Translations under genes and position numbers: made by a program | Notes under the pieces: model-generated | The model's input: the letters and a program-made list of their open reading frames with translations, nothing else | Told to the model about the DNA's origin: nothing | The model's database searches: none | In this document: positions 1 through 8,611 of the stretch, piece after piece | How the letters are laid out: every line of letters starts with the position of its first letter | Numbering within the stretch: the first letter of the stretch is position 1 | NCBI RefSeq assembly: GCF_009301415.1 | Contig: NZ_CP045073.1 | Span: forward strand, 558,001 to 622,000 | Direction: 5' to 3' | Length of the DNA stretch: 64,000 bases | From: Paracoccus kondratievae | GTDB lineage: Bacteria > Pseudomonadota > Alphaproteobacteria > Rhodobacterales > Rhodobacteraceae

Positions 1-2
1 TG

Positions 3-1211
3 GGCGGACCGGCCTATCTGGCCCGTCTTGCCGGAGCGGCGATCTCATCCCACGCCGCGCGCGACTATGCGCAAATGATCCGGGAATTCGCCCTGCGGCG
101 CGAGCTGATCTCGCTGGGGCAGGATATCTCGTCCCGCGCGGCGACCATCGCAGTCGATGATTCCGCCGAAGAGCAGATCAAAGAGGCCGAGCAGGTGCTT
201 TACAAGCTCGGCGAACAGGGCGTGGCCGAGCGTGGTTTCCAAAGCTTCCTTGCCGCGGTGACGGGCGCGCTGAACGCCGCCAATGCCGCTTTCAGCCGTG
301 GCGGCGGGCTGTCGGGCATTTCGACCGGGCTGATCGACCTTGACCACAAGATGGGCGGGTTGAACCGTTCGGACCTGATCATCCTTGCCGGGCGGCCCTC
401 GATGGGGAAAACCTCGCTGGCAACCAACATTGCCTTTAACGTCGCGCGGGCGCATCGGCTGGGCGAACTGCCCGACGGCACCCATGGCACGGTTGCGGGC
501 GGTGTCGTCGGCTTCTTCAGCCTTGAGATGTCGGCCGAGCAGCTCGCCGCACGTATCCTTTCCGAGGCCGCCGAAGTACCAAGCGAGGCGATCCGCCGCG
601 GCGACATGACCGAGGATGAGTTTCGCCGCTTTGTCAAAGCAGCCCACGATCTGCAAAACTGCCCGCTTTACATCGACGACACCCCGGCGCTGCCGATCAA
701 CCAGCTTGCCGCCCGTGCCCGCAAGCTTAAGCGCACCATGGGGCTGGATCTGCTGATCGTCGACTATTTGCAACTGCTGCGCGCCACCTCGGCCAAGGAC
801 AGCCGCGTCAATGAGGTGAGCGAGATCACCCAGGGCCTAAAGGCTGTCGCCAAAGAGCTGGACATCCCCGTCATCGCCCTGTCGCAGCTGTCCCGTCAGG
901 TCGAGTCGCGCGACGACAAGCGCCCACAGCTTTCTGACCTGCGCGAATCCGGCAGTATCGAACAGGACGCTGATATCGTCATGTTCGTCTTCCGTGAGGA
1001 GTATTACCGCGAGCGCGAAAAGCCCGCCGATCACGATCTGGACAAGATGGCCTCCTGGCAACAGATCATGGAGGCCTGCCATGGCAAAGCCGAAGTGATC
1101 ATCGGCAAGCAGCGCCACGGTCCCATCGGCACGGTCGAGCTGTCCTTTGAGGGCCGCTTCACCCGCTTTGGCAATCTGGAAAAACACCGCAGTTGGGACC
1201 GGTCTGAATGA
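3..1211 (+). CDS. dnaB: Replicative DNA helicase DnaB (5' end outside window)
   Basis: This is the C-terminal part of the hexameric replication-fork helicase. The frame is open from base 3, so the N-terminal DnaG-binding domain lies upstream of the window. The RecA-like domain is clear: Walker A GRPSMGKTS, Walker B with LLIVDYLQLL, the ALSQLSRQVE segment and the arginine-finger region around LRESGSIEQDAD. An insert after Walker A (about RAHRLGELPDGTHG) separates it from the FFSLEMS strand. The stop overlaps the ATG of the next gene (ATGA). Identification is very secure; only the start is missing. Confidence 0.97.
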   Translation, partial: GGPAYLARLAGAAISSHAARDYAQMIREFALRRELISLGQDISSRAATIAVDDSAEEQIKEAEQVLYKLGEQGVAERGFQSFLAAVTGALNAANAAFSRGGGLSGISTGLIDLDHKMGGLNRSDLIILAGRPSMGKTSLATNIAFNVARAHRLGELPDGTHGTVAGGVVGFFSLEMSAEQLAARILSEAAEVPSEAIRRGDMTEDEFRRFVKAAHDLQNCPLYIDDTPALPINQLAARARKLKRTMGLDLLIVDYLQLLRATSAKDSRVNEVSEITQGLKAVAKELDIPVIALSQLSRQVESRDDKRPQLSDLRESGSIEQDADIVMFVFREEYYREREKPADHDLDKMASWQQIMEACHGKAEVIIGKQRHGPIGTVELSFEGRFTRFGNLEKHRSWDRSE

Positions 1212-1570
1212 ACCTGCCCGTCTCTGTGACGACGATCGGTCTGCTGACCGCATCAAACCTGTTCATGACGGTCGCCTGGTACGGGCATCTGAAGTTCAAG
1301 GCCACGCCCCTTTTTCTGGTCATTCTGATCAGCTGGGGCATTGCCTTTTTCGAATATGTCCTGCAGGTGCCCGCAAACCGTATCGGCTACGGCCATTTCA
1401 GCGCCGCCCAGCTAAAGACCATCCAAGAGGTGATCAGCCTGTCGGTCTTTGTGCTGTTTTCTTGGGTGTGGCTTGGCGAAAAGCTGACCTGGAACGTGGC
1501 GGCGGGCTTTGCCTGCATCTGTCTTGGCGCCTTTCTGATCTTTCACAATTTCGGCGGTTCGGGCCATTAA
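1208..1570 (+). CDS. DUF486/DMT-like small membrane protein
   Basis: A 120-residue integral membrane protein with about four hydrophobic helices, matching the DUF486 family of half-size drug/metabolite-transporter-like proteins. Recognisable stretches are TASNLFMTVAWYGHLK near the N-terminus and WVWLGEKLTWN before the last helix. Its ATG overlaps the dnaB stop by 4 bases, so it is probably co-translated with dnaB. Family members have no settled substrate, so no transport function is assigned. Confidence 0.85.
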   Translation: MNLPVSVTTIGLLTASNLFMTVAWYGHLKFKATPLFLVILISWGIAFFEYVLQVPANRIGYGHFSAAQLKTIQEVISLSVFVLFSWVWLGEKLTWNVAAGFACICLGAFLIFHNFGGSGH

Positions 1571-1634
1571 ATCTGACAGGGCCGTGTCAAACAGCCGATT
1601 GCCTTTGCCCGCCTAGAGGGGCAAAGGTGCGTGC

Positions 1635-2843
1635 ATGAACAGCATGGCTTCCCCCAGCCCGCGCCGTCCCAGCATTCTGACCCTGGTCTCGATCTCGGCG
1701 GCGGGCGCCCTTTCGATGAATATCTTCCTGCCCTCGCTGCCGGCCATGGCGCGGGATTTTGGCGTGGAATACGGCTTCATGCAGCTTTCCGTCTCGGCCT
1801 TTCTTGGGGTCAGCGCGGTGCTGCAACTGCTTTGCGGCCCGATCAGCGACCGCTTTGGCCGCCGCCCTGTCGTGCTTGGATCATTTGCGATCTTTCTGCT
1901 TGCGACTATCGGGGCGCTGCTTGCACCGACTGCGGGCTGGTTCATGCTGTTCCGGCTAATTCAGGCGGTGGTGACCACCGGCTTTGTCATCAGCCGCGCC
2001 GTGGTGCGCGACATGGTCCCGGCTGAACAGGCCGCCAGCATGATCGGCTATGTGACCATGGGCATGTCGCTGGTGCCGATGGTTGCGCCCACGCTTGGTG
2101 GTATCCTGGACGAAACCCTGGGTTGGCGCGCCAGCTTTGTCGCGATGGGTCTGGCCGGGTTTGCCGTCATGACGCTATGCGCGGTCGACCTTAAGGAAAC
2201 CGCGCGCAGCGGGGGGGTGCCGCTGGCCCAGCAGCTGGTGACCTATCCCATCCTTGCCCGCTCGCGCCGGTTCTGGGGCTATGCGCTGACTGCGACGCTT
2301 AGCGCCGGCTCGTTCTACGCCTATCTCGGCGGCGCGCCCTTCGTCGGGCAGGTGGTGCTGCATCTTTCACCGGCCGAGGTCGGCTATTGGTTCGCCGGCC
2401 CCTCTATCGGCTATGCGCTGGGGAATTTCCTGTCCGCGCGCTATTCGACCCGGATCGGCATGAACCGGATGATCCTTGCCGGAGCGGTGATCTGTTCTGC
2501 CTTCCTGACCGCAGCTTTGGTGGTCGATATGCTGGGCGGGCTGACACCGCTGGTCTTTTTCGGCTCGGTCGCCTTTATGGGCCTGGGCAATGGCATGCTG
2601 CTGCCGAACGCCAATGCCGGAATGATGAGCGTGCGGCCCGAGCTTGCCGGCACGGCCAGCGGGCTTGGTGGCTCAATGGCCGTTGCAGGCGGGGCGGGAC
2701 TGGCCGCGCTGGCCGGGATGCTGCTTGACGCTCAATCGGGCGCAGTGCCGCTGTTGACGATCATGGCGGGCTCGGCCATCGCCTCGATCGGCTTCATCAT
2801 TTGGGTGATGATCCGTGAAAGACAGGTCATCTCGGGCGGCTGA
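1635..2843 (+). CDS. Bcr/CflA-type MFS multidrug exporter
   Basis: A 402-residue major facilitator with about 12 hydrophobic segments. The loop 2-3 signature is present as CGPISDRFGRRPVVL, and the next segment carries RAVVRDM, both typical of the Bcr/CflA proton antiporters (DHA1 branch). These exporters remove drugs or sulfur compounds such as cysteine; the substrate cannot be read here. A second ATG three codons in (1644) is an alternative start. It lies just upstream of the ScfR regulator, separated by that regulator's operator, so co-regulation is possible but not shown. Confidence 0.88.
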   Translation: MNSMASPSPRRPSILTLVSISAAGALSMNIFLPSLPAMARDFGVEYGFMQLSVSAFLGVSAVLQLLCGPISDRFGRRPVVLGSFAIFLLATIGALLAPTAGWFMLFRLIQAVVTTGFVISRAVVRDMVPAEQAASMIGYVTMGMSLVPMVAPTLGGILDETLGWRASFVAMGLAGFAVMTLCAVDLKETARSGGVPLAQQLVTYPILARSRRFWGYALTATLSAGSFYAYLGGAPFVGQVVLHLSPAEVGYWFAGPSIGYALGNFLSARYSTRIGMNRMILAGAVICSAFLTAALVVDMLGGLTPLVFFGSVAFMGLGNGMLLPNANAGMMSVRPELAGTASGLGGSMAVAGGAGLAALAGMLLDAQSGAVPLLTIMAGSAIASIGFIIWVMIRERQVISGG

Positions 2844-2860
2844 CCCTCTTGCCGGAACAC

Positions 2861-2891
2861 CTTTGCAAAGCGTATTGGTTGCTTTGCAAAG
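2861..2891. promoter_or_regulatory. Paired CTTTGCAAAG operator in front of the ScfR gene
   Basis: The perfect 10-bp palindrome CTTTGCAAAG occurs twice, at 2861-2870 and 2882-2891, 21 bp apart and so on the same DNA face. The second copy runs into the ribosome-binding site GAGGAG. TTTGCAAA-type boxes are known targets of RamB/ScfR-family regulators, so an autoregulatory operator is the natural reading. The repeats are seen directly; binding is inferred. Confidence 0.75.
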
Positions 2892-2900
2892 AGGAGTCCC

Positions 2901-4295
2901 ATGGCCACGCAAAAGATCTATGCTGGCGTTGCCCTGCGCGAAACCCGCGCACGCGCGGGCCTGACCCAGCGCACCTTCGCCGACCGGCTGGGCGTATCGC
3001 TGCCCTATCTGTCGCAGATGGAAAACAACCATCGCCCGGTTTCGGCCGGGGTGCTGCTGAAGCTCGCGTCGGAATTCTCGGTCGATCTGGGTGCGATGGC
3101 GGTGGGTGATGCCGAACGCATGGTCATGGATATGGCCGAGGCGCTGGCTGATCCGTTGTTCGACTCGCCCCCGCCCCGCGCCGATCTGCGACTTGCCGCA
3201 ACCAATGCGCCAGCGTTGGCACGCGCGTTTCTGGACCTTTACCGCGCCCACCGCGAGGGGCAGGAACGACTGGCGGCCCTGGACGAGGCGCTTGGCGCCG
3301 GAGCGCAAAACGCCACCCCCTCACCTTGGGAAGAGGTGCGGGATTTCTTTCACTACTGCGACAATTACATCGACGCGGTGGACCGCGCGGCCGAGCATTT
3401 CGCCCGCATTCGCCCCGAACTGCGCCCGCTTGACCGCGCTATCGCCGCACTGGCCGAACGCGGGATCGAGGTCACCATGGCCGAGCTTGGCAGCGCCCCG
3501 GTCTATCTGCGCGAAGGCAAACGAGTCACGCTGAACGCCGCCGCCGAACCCGCGACACAGGCCTTTCAGCTATTGCACCTGCTGGCGCTGGAAACGCGTA
3601 GCGACCTGCTTGAAGCGACGCTGGAGCTTGCGCGCTTCCGCAGCACCTCGGCCCGCGACATCGCGCGACTGGGGCTGGCGAACTATTTCGCCGGGGCCGC
3701 AATGATGCCCTATGCGCGCTTTTTGCAAACCGCGCGGGCCGAGCGTCACGACCTCGAAAGGCTGGCCCATCTGTTCCACGCCTCGCTTGAGCAGGTCGCC
3801 CATCGCCTCTCTACCCTGCAACGCGGCGGAGATCGCGGCGTGCCGTTCTTTTTCGTCCGCGTCGATCAGGCTGGCACGATCACCAAGCGCCATTCGGCCA
3901 CCCGGATGCAGTTTGCCCGTTTCGGCGGCGCCTGCCCGCTGTGGAATGTGCATCAGGCGTTCGAGACCCCGGGCCGTTTCCTGCGCCAGTTGGCCGAAAC
4001 ACCGGACGGCAAGCGCTATCTGCTGCTCGCACGCGATGTCTCGAAACCCGGCGGGGCCTTTGGCGCGCCCGTCCGGCGCTTTGCCATCGGGCTGGGATGC
4101 GAGATCAGCCATGCGCGCGAGATGGTCTATGCAGACGGGCTGGATATCGGGAACCCGCAGCTTTTTGAACCGATTGGGGTGTCATGCCGCATCTGCCCAC
4201 GGTCGAACTGCCACCAACGGTCAGTGCCTCCGGTGGACCGCCATATCCGCATCCCGCAGGATCGGCCCGGCCCCCTGCCCTATGAGATCGCCTGA
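2901..4295 (+). CDS. ScfR/RamB-type short-chain acyl-CoA transcriptional regulator
   Basis: A 464-residue regulator. The N-terminus is an XRE helix-turn-helix (about residues 8-65, with RAGLTQRTFADRLGVSLPYL). The middle contains an IrrE/ImmA-like region, and the C-terminus is the DUF2083 domain with the cysteine cluster CRICPRSNCHQRSVPP. This architecture matches regulators that sense propionyl- or acetyl-CoA status and control the methylcitrate and glyoxylate or ethylmalonyl-CoA routes. The middle region lacks an obvious HExxH zinc-protease motif. The start is fixed by GAGGAG 5 bases before ATG. Paired operator boxes immediately upstream suggest autoregulation. Confidence 0.9.
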   Translation: MATQKIYAGVALRETRARAGLTQRTFADRLGVSLPYLSQMENNHRPVSAGVLLKLASEFSVDLGAMAVGDAERMVMDMAEALADPLFDSPPPRADLRLAATNAPALARAFLDLYRAHREGQERLAALDEALGAGAQNATPSPWEEVRDFFHYCDNYIDAVDRAAEHFARIRPELRPLDRAIAALAERGIEVTMAELGSAPVYLREGKRVTLNAAAEPATQAFQLLHLLALETRSDLLEATLELARFRSTSARDIARLGLANYFAGAAMMPYARFLQTARAERHDLERLAHLFHASLEQVAHRLSTLQRGGDRGVPFFFVRVDQAGTITKRHSATRMQFARFGGACPLWNVHQAFETPGRFLRQLAETPDGKRYLLLARDVSKPGGAFGAPVRRFAIGLGCEISHAREMVYADGLDIGNPQLFEPIGVSCRICPRSNCHQRSVPPVDRHIRIPQDRPGPLPYEIA

Positions 4296-4734
4296 ACCGG
4301 CGAAAACGCCGAAACCCTGCACTGGTTCCGTCAAAAATTTAGGTCGCCGGGCAGAATCAGTGCTGGCCATCGTGCCCGATCCGATGCCGGGGACGGCTGG
4401 TGCCCGGCGAACAGTCGGGATGGCGAGCCTGTGGCAAAACCACCCATGCAATTTCATCGGTCCCGGCAAAAATTCAGCAATCGCAGTAATATACAGCGAT
4501 TCCATCTCGTTATCAGCAAAACCCAGATTCTCTATCTAGGGCTGCAAGATTTCACCGCACCACCACCGGCGGATATCCACCTGCAACCGCCCGGCGTATC
4601 GGCATCAATCCGCCCAAACCCTGCCTAAGCGGCCCGCCCCTGTTGCGCTTTGAGCACAGGTCGGATTTATCCCTGCCCAGCCAAGACCAAAACTGCCCCT
4701 GCAGCACGGTCGGAACAACAATGGACCTGGGACA
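4296..4734. other. Intergenic stretch with no supported gene
   Basis: About 440 bp between the ScfR gene and the M23 peptidase. I see no RNA gene, repeat or convincing small ORF. The 3' half, from about 4470, is more AT-rich than the surroundings and probably holds the promoter for the peptidase/bactofilin pair. Confidence 0.5.
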
Positions 4735-6015
4735 TTGCGCATCACCCGTCGCCTGAATTCGGTGCTTGAACGCTGGCTGCCAGAGCAGCGCCTTTTTCTC
4801 AAATCGGACAAGAGCACCCGTTTTCTGCGACTGCGGCCCGCAACCCAACTTGCTGCGATCGGCGGTATCACCCTGGTTTTTGGCTGGTCGATCGTCGCCA
4901 GTTCTATCCTTGTCATTGATGCGATTGCCCCCAGCGGGGCGCGTAATGGCGCAGTGCATAGCCAGTCCACACTTGAGGCGCGGCTGACCGATCTTTCGGC
5001 CGAACGTGATCGCCGTGCCGCCGAAGCTGTGGCAGCGCAGAACCGCTTTGCCGTCGCGCTGGATCAGGTCTCGCGCATGCAATCGCTGCTTCTGGAATCC
5101 GAGGCGCAGCGGCGTGAGCTGGAAACCGGCCTCGACGCCGTTCACGCCAGCCTGCAACAGGCCGTAAAGGCCAGCCGCGAGGCTAACGCCGCCAACAGTG
5201 AAGCAGCACCCGTCCGCACCGCCGAGTTGCAGGCCGCCCTGGACATCCTTGCCGGTGAGCTGGAGCAGGCCGCCAACGCCCGCGCCGATGCCGTGCAGCA
5301 GGCCGAGGACGCGCGCCGCGTGGCCGATGCGCTTGCATTAGAGCGTGACCAGATCGTTGCCCGGAACGATCAGATCCTTTCGCAGCTGGAAGACGCTGTC
5401 AGTGTCTCCGTCAAACCGCTTGACGATATGTTCCGTAGCGTTGGCATGAACCCGGACGAGGTCCTGCGCAAAGTCCGTCAGGGCTATTCCGGCCAGGGCG
5501 GCCCCCTGAACCCGGTCAGCTATTCGTCCAGCGGCAATGCCGCCATTACTCAGGGCGAGGCCAAGGCGAACGAGATCCTGATCACGCTGGATCAGATGAA
5601 CAGCTATCGTATCGCCGTCGAAAAAATGCCGCTGGCGATGCCGGTCAAATCGGCCTTTCGCTATACCTCGCCCTTTGGCCGCCGCTGGGGCCGCTCGCAT
5701 GAGGGCATCGACATGGCCGCTCCGGTCGGAACGCCGGTTTATGCGACAGGCGAAGGCACGGTCATCTTTGCCGGCTGGCAGCGCGGCTATGGCAACCTGA
5801 TCAAGATCCAGCATGAGCTGGGCACCGAAACCCGCTTTGGCCATTTGTCCAAGATTCGGGTCAAGGTTGGCCAAAAGGTATCGCGCGGCAGCTTGATCGG
5901 TGATATGGGCAATACCGGCAGATCGACCGGCTCGCATCTTCATTACGAAGTTCGCGTGAACGGCCGTGCCGTGGACCCTATGCGATTCATCAAGGCAGCC
6001 CAGAATGTTTTCTAA
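4735..6015 (+). CDS. Membrane-anchored M23 (LytM-type) peptidoglycan endopeptidase
   Basis: A 426-residue protein with a short cytoplasmic N-terminus, one membrane segment (about residues 40-65), a long coiled coil rich in E, R, A and Q (about 80-220) and a C-terminal M23/LytM domain. Zinc-site features are visible: HEGIDMAAP, then GNLIKIQHELG, then SHLHYEVRVNG. Such enzymes cleave peptide crosslinks or act as EnvC-like activators. No in-frame ATG is present, so TTG at 4735 is used; the start is uncertain. It overlaps the bactofilin gene by 11 bases, a partnership seen elsewhere where bactofilins position M23 enzymes. Confidence 0.88.
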   Translation: MRITRRLNSVLERWLPEQRLFLKSDKSTRFLRLRPATQLAAIGGITLVFGWSIVASSILVIDAIAPSGARNGAVHSQSTLEARLTDLSAERDRRAAEAVAAQNRFAVALDQVSRMQSLLLESEAQRRELETGLDAVHASLQQAVKASREANAANSEAAPVRTAELQAALDILAGELEQAANARADAVQQAEDARRVADALALERDQIVARNDQILSQLEDAVSVSVKPLDDMFRSVGMNPDEVLRKVRQGYSGQGGPLNPVSYSSSGNAAITQGEAKANEILITLDQMNSYRIAVEKMPLAMPVKSAFRYTSPFGRRWGRSHEGIDMAAPVGTPVYATGEGTVIFAGWQRGYGNLIKIQHELGTETRFGHLSKIRVKVGQKVSRGSLIGDMGNTGRSTGSHLHYEVRVNGRAVDPMRFIKAAQNVF

Positions 6016-6502
6016 GACCCGTGTTACCGAACCAGGCCCCCGTACCCAGCCTACGCCCGAGCCCGAACCCGCGCGCGTCGACACGAGTTACGATATCCCC
6101 GCGACCACTGCGCGCACGCGCACGCCGCCTTCGGTGCTGGCGGCGGACCTGACGGTCACCGGCAATATCCAGACCCAAGGTGACATTCAGGTCGAGGGCA
6201 CCGTGGAAGGCGATATCCGCGCCCATCAACTGGTAGTCGGCGAAAGCGCCACCATCCGTGGGGAAATCGTCGCCGAAGAAGTGGTGGTGAACGGCCGTGT
6301 CGTTGGCCGCGTCCGCGGGCTGAAAGTTCGCCTGACCGCCACTGCGCGGGTCGAAGGCGACATCATCCATAAGACCATCGCGATCGAATCCGGGGCCCAT
6401 TTCGAAGGTTCGGTCCAGCGTCAAGAGGACCCATTGGCCAATGGCGTGACGCCGAAGCTGGCGCCGCCCGTCGCGCGCCCGGTTAGCGACGACTCAGAAT
6501 AA
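6005..6502 (+). CDS. Bactofilin cytoskeletal protein
   Basis: A 165-residue bactofilin. A proline-rich disordered N-terminus (to about residue 40) precedes the DUF583 right-handed beta-helix, whose repeating rungs can be read as GNIQTQGDIQVEGTVEGDI and so on. A short disordered tail follows. Bactofilins polymerise without nucleotide and scaffold cell-wall enzymes at the membrane. The ATG at 6005 lies inside the 3' end of the M23 peptidase gene, so the two are coupled. An upstream in-frame ATG at 5966 would only extend into the peptidase gene and is less likely. Confidence 0.9.
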   Translation: MFSKTRVTEPGPRTQPTPEPEPARVDTSYDIPATTARTRTPPSVLAADLTVTGNIQTQGDIQVEGTVEGDIRAHQLVVGESATIRGEIVAEEVVVNGRVVGRVRGLKVRLTATARVEGDIIHKTIAIESGAHFEGSVQRQEDPLANGVTPKLAPPVARPVSDDSE

Positions 6503-6530
6503 AAGGTCTGTCGACCTGTGACCGGATCCT

Positions 6531-6556
6531 GGGCGGCCCATTGGCCGCCCTTTCTC
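6531..6556 (+). terminator. Rho-independent terminator after bactofilin
   Basis: A perfect 8-bp stem, GGGCGGCC (6531-6538) with GGCCGCCC (6543-6550), and a 4-base loop CATT, followed by TTTCTC. It lies 28 bp past the bactofilin stop and also closes the convergent gene on the other strand. Confidence 0.75.
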
Positions 6557-7409
6557 ACTCCCAAGCGTCGTCCGGCATCAGCCGCCGGTACATGTGCCAG
6601 CTTGCGTGACCCAGCACCGGTAGCGCGACAAACAGCCCCAGAAACAGCGGCAGGATCGCGGCAAACAGCAGCCCGGCGATCACCAGAGCCCAGACCAGCA
6701 TGACCGGAAAATTGACCGCCACCGCCTGAAAGCTGGCGATGATGGCCGAGATAAGGTCCACCTCACGATCAAGGATCAGCGGCAGCCCGACCACAGAGAT
6801 CGAGAAAAGCAGCGCAGCCAGCCCGCCACCGACCAGCGTGCCAGTGGCCAGCATTGCAAGCCCCCGTCCCTGCAACACCGCCTCGGCAGATGAGGAGATA
6901 TTTGTCAGCGCCGATGCGCCCATGAACAGGGCAAAGATGGTATGGGCAGCAAAGACCCAGAACATAAAGAGCAGTAGGATCACCATGGCCATTGAGGGAA
7001 TCTGCCGGTCTTTTTGCTCGATGACCACCGCAACCACCTCGCGCCAGATCAGCGGCTGGTCCGCCTCGATCCGGCGGCTGACCTCATAAAGCCCCACAGC
7101 AGCAAAGGGCGCGATCAGGGGAAACCCGACGATAAAGGGGATAAGCCACCATTCCCGTCCTGCAGCCATGGTTACGGCGGACAGGACCAGCCCGCCCGCG
7201 ACGTAAAAGGCAGAAAACAGCAGCCCAAAGGCCGGAGCACGCCGGAAATCCCGCCAGCCCTCAGCCAGGGCCGCAGGGATGGCCTCGAACCCGACCACAG
7301 CAGGCAATGGAATTTCATCCGGGCCGGGATCCGGTGCGGGATCAGGCAGCGGCGACCGCCCCGGTTCGGGGATCGGGATGGGAATGGGCTTTGGTTCCGA
7401 ATCGTGCAT
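6555..7409 (-). CDS. DUF2189 integral membrane protein
   Basis: A 284-residue membrane protein with a proline-rich cytoplasmic N-terminus (repeated PIPIPEPG-like segments), then about six hydrophobic helices. It fits the DUF2189 family of alphaproteobacterial inner-membrane proteins, whose function is unknown. ATG at 7409 is preferred because GGAGGAG sits 9 bases upstream; an in-frame start at 7457 would add 16 residues. It lies downstream of coaD on the same strand. Confidence 0.8.
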   Translation of the reverse strand: MHDSEPKPIPIPIPEPGRSPLPDPAPDPGPDEIPLPAVVGFEAIPAALAEGWRDFRRAPAFGLLFSAFYVAGGLVLSAVTMAAGREWWLIPFIVGFPLIAPFAAVGLYEVSRRIEADQPLIWREVVAVVIEQKDRQIPSMAMVILLLFMFWVFAAHTIFALFMGASALTNISSSAEAVLQGRGLAMLATGTLVGGGLAALLFSISVVGLPLILDREVDLISAIIASFQAVAVNFPVMLVWALVIAGLLFAAILPLFLGLFVALPVLGHASWHMYRRLMPDDAWE

Positions 7410-7475
7410 GGCCAACCGCTCCTCCGTCGCCTGGACAAAGGTTAGCAGGCCAAACATAAAGAAACAGCAAAAGCC

Positions 7476-7970
7476 TTAGCGCGCGAACCGGCCGACCAGT
7501 GCATCCCGGACAGAGGGCGAGACGAATTTCGATACGTCCCCGCCCAACCGGGCGATTTCCTTGACCAGCTTTGACGCAATCGCCTGACGGCGGGCATCGG
7601 CCATCAGAAAGACGGTTTCGATGCTGTCGTCCATGGCCCGGTTCATACCGACCATCTGGAATTCATATTCGAAATCGGCCACTGCCCGCAGACCGCGGAC
7701 GATCACCTTGGCCCCCACATCGCGGGCGCAATCAATGAGCAGGTTTTCAAAGGGATGGACGACAATCTCACCGCCACGCTGGGCTACGATGCGGTCACAT
7801 TCCTCGCGCACCATGGCGACGCGATCTTCCAGCTCGAACAGCGGTCCCTTGTCGCGGTTGATGGCAACGCCGATCACCAGCCTGTCCACCAGTTCCAGCG
7901 CGCGCTGAATAATATCGAGATGTCCCAAGGTGATAGGATCGAAGGTGCCGGGGTATAGCCCGATGCGCAT
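7476..7970 (-). CDS. coaD: Phosphopantetheine adenylyltransferase
   Basis: A 164-residue enzyme of coenzyme A synthesis that adenylates 4'-phosphopantetheine to dephospho-CoA. The nucleotidyltransferase signature PGTFDPITLGHLDII contains the T/HxGH motif; the substrate-binding RGLRAVADFEYE and a C-terminal segment with the SSKFVSPS-like end (here DVSKFVSPSV) are also present. Length is standard. Upstream, at 8014-8031, is a TTTTGCA/TGCAA inverted repeat resembling the element in front of mmsA. Confidence 0.96.
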   Translation of the reverse strand: MRIGLYPGTFDPITLGHLDIIQRALELVDRLVIGVAINRDKGPLFELEDRVAMVREECDRIVAQRGGEIVVHPFENLLIDCARDVGAKVIVRGLRAVADFEYEFQMVGMNRAMDDSIETVFLMADARRQAIASKLVKEIARLGGDVSKFVSPSVRDALVGRFAR

Positions 7971-8037
7971 GAAAAGGTCCTTCTCCTCGCCTGATGCCGG
8001 CAGTCAAACAGAGTTTTGCAAGAAAATGCAAGGCAGT

Positions 8038-8070
8038 GAGCCTTTTTTGCCATAACAGCAAAAAAGGCTC
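8038..8070 (-). terminator. Strong bidirectional hairpin between the CBS gene and coaD
   Basis: A perfect 13-bp stem, GAGCCTTTTTTGC (8038-8050) with GCAAAAAAGGCTC (8058-8070), and a 7-base loop. It lies just downstream of the minus-strand CBS gene and upstream of coaD. The T and A runs are inside the stem, so it may terminate in either direction, separating the two same-strand genes. Confidence 0.75.
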
Positions 8071-8078
8071 CCCGGCAA

Positions 8079-8516
8079 TCAGTTCCCCATGATCATGCCG
8101 GTCAGCGCCTCTTTCTCGGCCGCCAACTCTTTCAGCCGGGCCGAAACCGTATCGCCGATCGAAACCAGACCGACCATTTCGCCTTCGTCGTTCACCACCG
8201 GCAAGTGACGGAAACGCCCCTGGGTCATGCGGTCCAGAATGACCAACGCATCCTCGCCCGTGGTGCAGGTAATCAGTTTGCGGGTCATCAGTTCGCTGAT
8301 CGGCAGGGTCAGGACAGCGGCACCGCGCCTGCCCAGTTCGCGCACGATGTCGCGTTCGGACAGGATGCCCAGCGGAATGCGCCCATCCTCAGAGACCACG
8401 ACCGCACCGATGCGCTTTTCCGAAAGCAGCCTGGCGGCATCGGCCACGCTGGCATCCGGTGCGACGGTGATGATATCGCCGCTAGGCTTCATCGACAGGA
8501 TCTGAGTAACTAGCAT
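8079..8516 (-). CDS. Two-CBS-domain protein
   Basis: A 145-residue protein consisting almost entirely of a CBS pair (about residues 8-65 and 75-130), with GILSERDIVRELGRRG in the first and VGLVSIGDTV in the second. CBS pairs bind adenosyl ligands such as AMP, ATP or SAM and act as regulatory modules. No catalytic domain is fused, so the partner is unknown. It has its own terminator downstream. Confidence 0.88.
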   Translation of the reverse strand: MLVTQILSMKPSGDIITVAPDASVADAARLLSEKRIGAVVVSEDGRIPLGILSERDIVRELGRRGAAVLTLPISELMTRKLITCTTGEDALVILDRMTQGRFRHLPVVNDEGEMVGLVSIGDTVSARLKELAAEKEALTGMIMGN

Positions 8517-8611
8517 CGCGGTTCCTCCTCGGGTCGGGCTGGCTTAGCTCGTGACCATCAGCGTCACCTCAAGCCGGCCTTGCGTCAAGACTGCTGTTGC
8601 AGTGCAGCGTC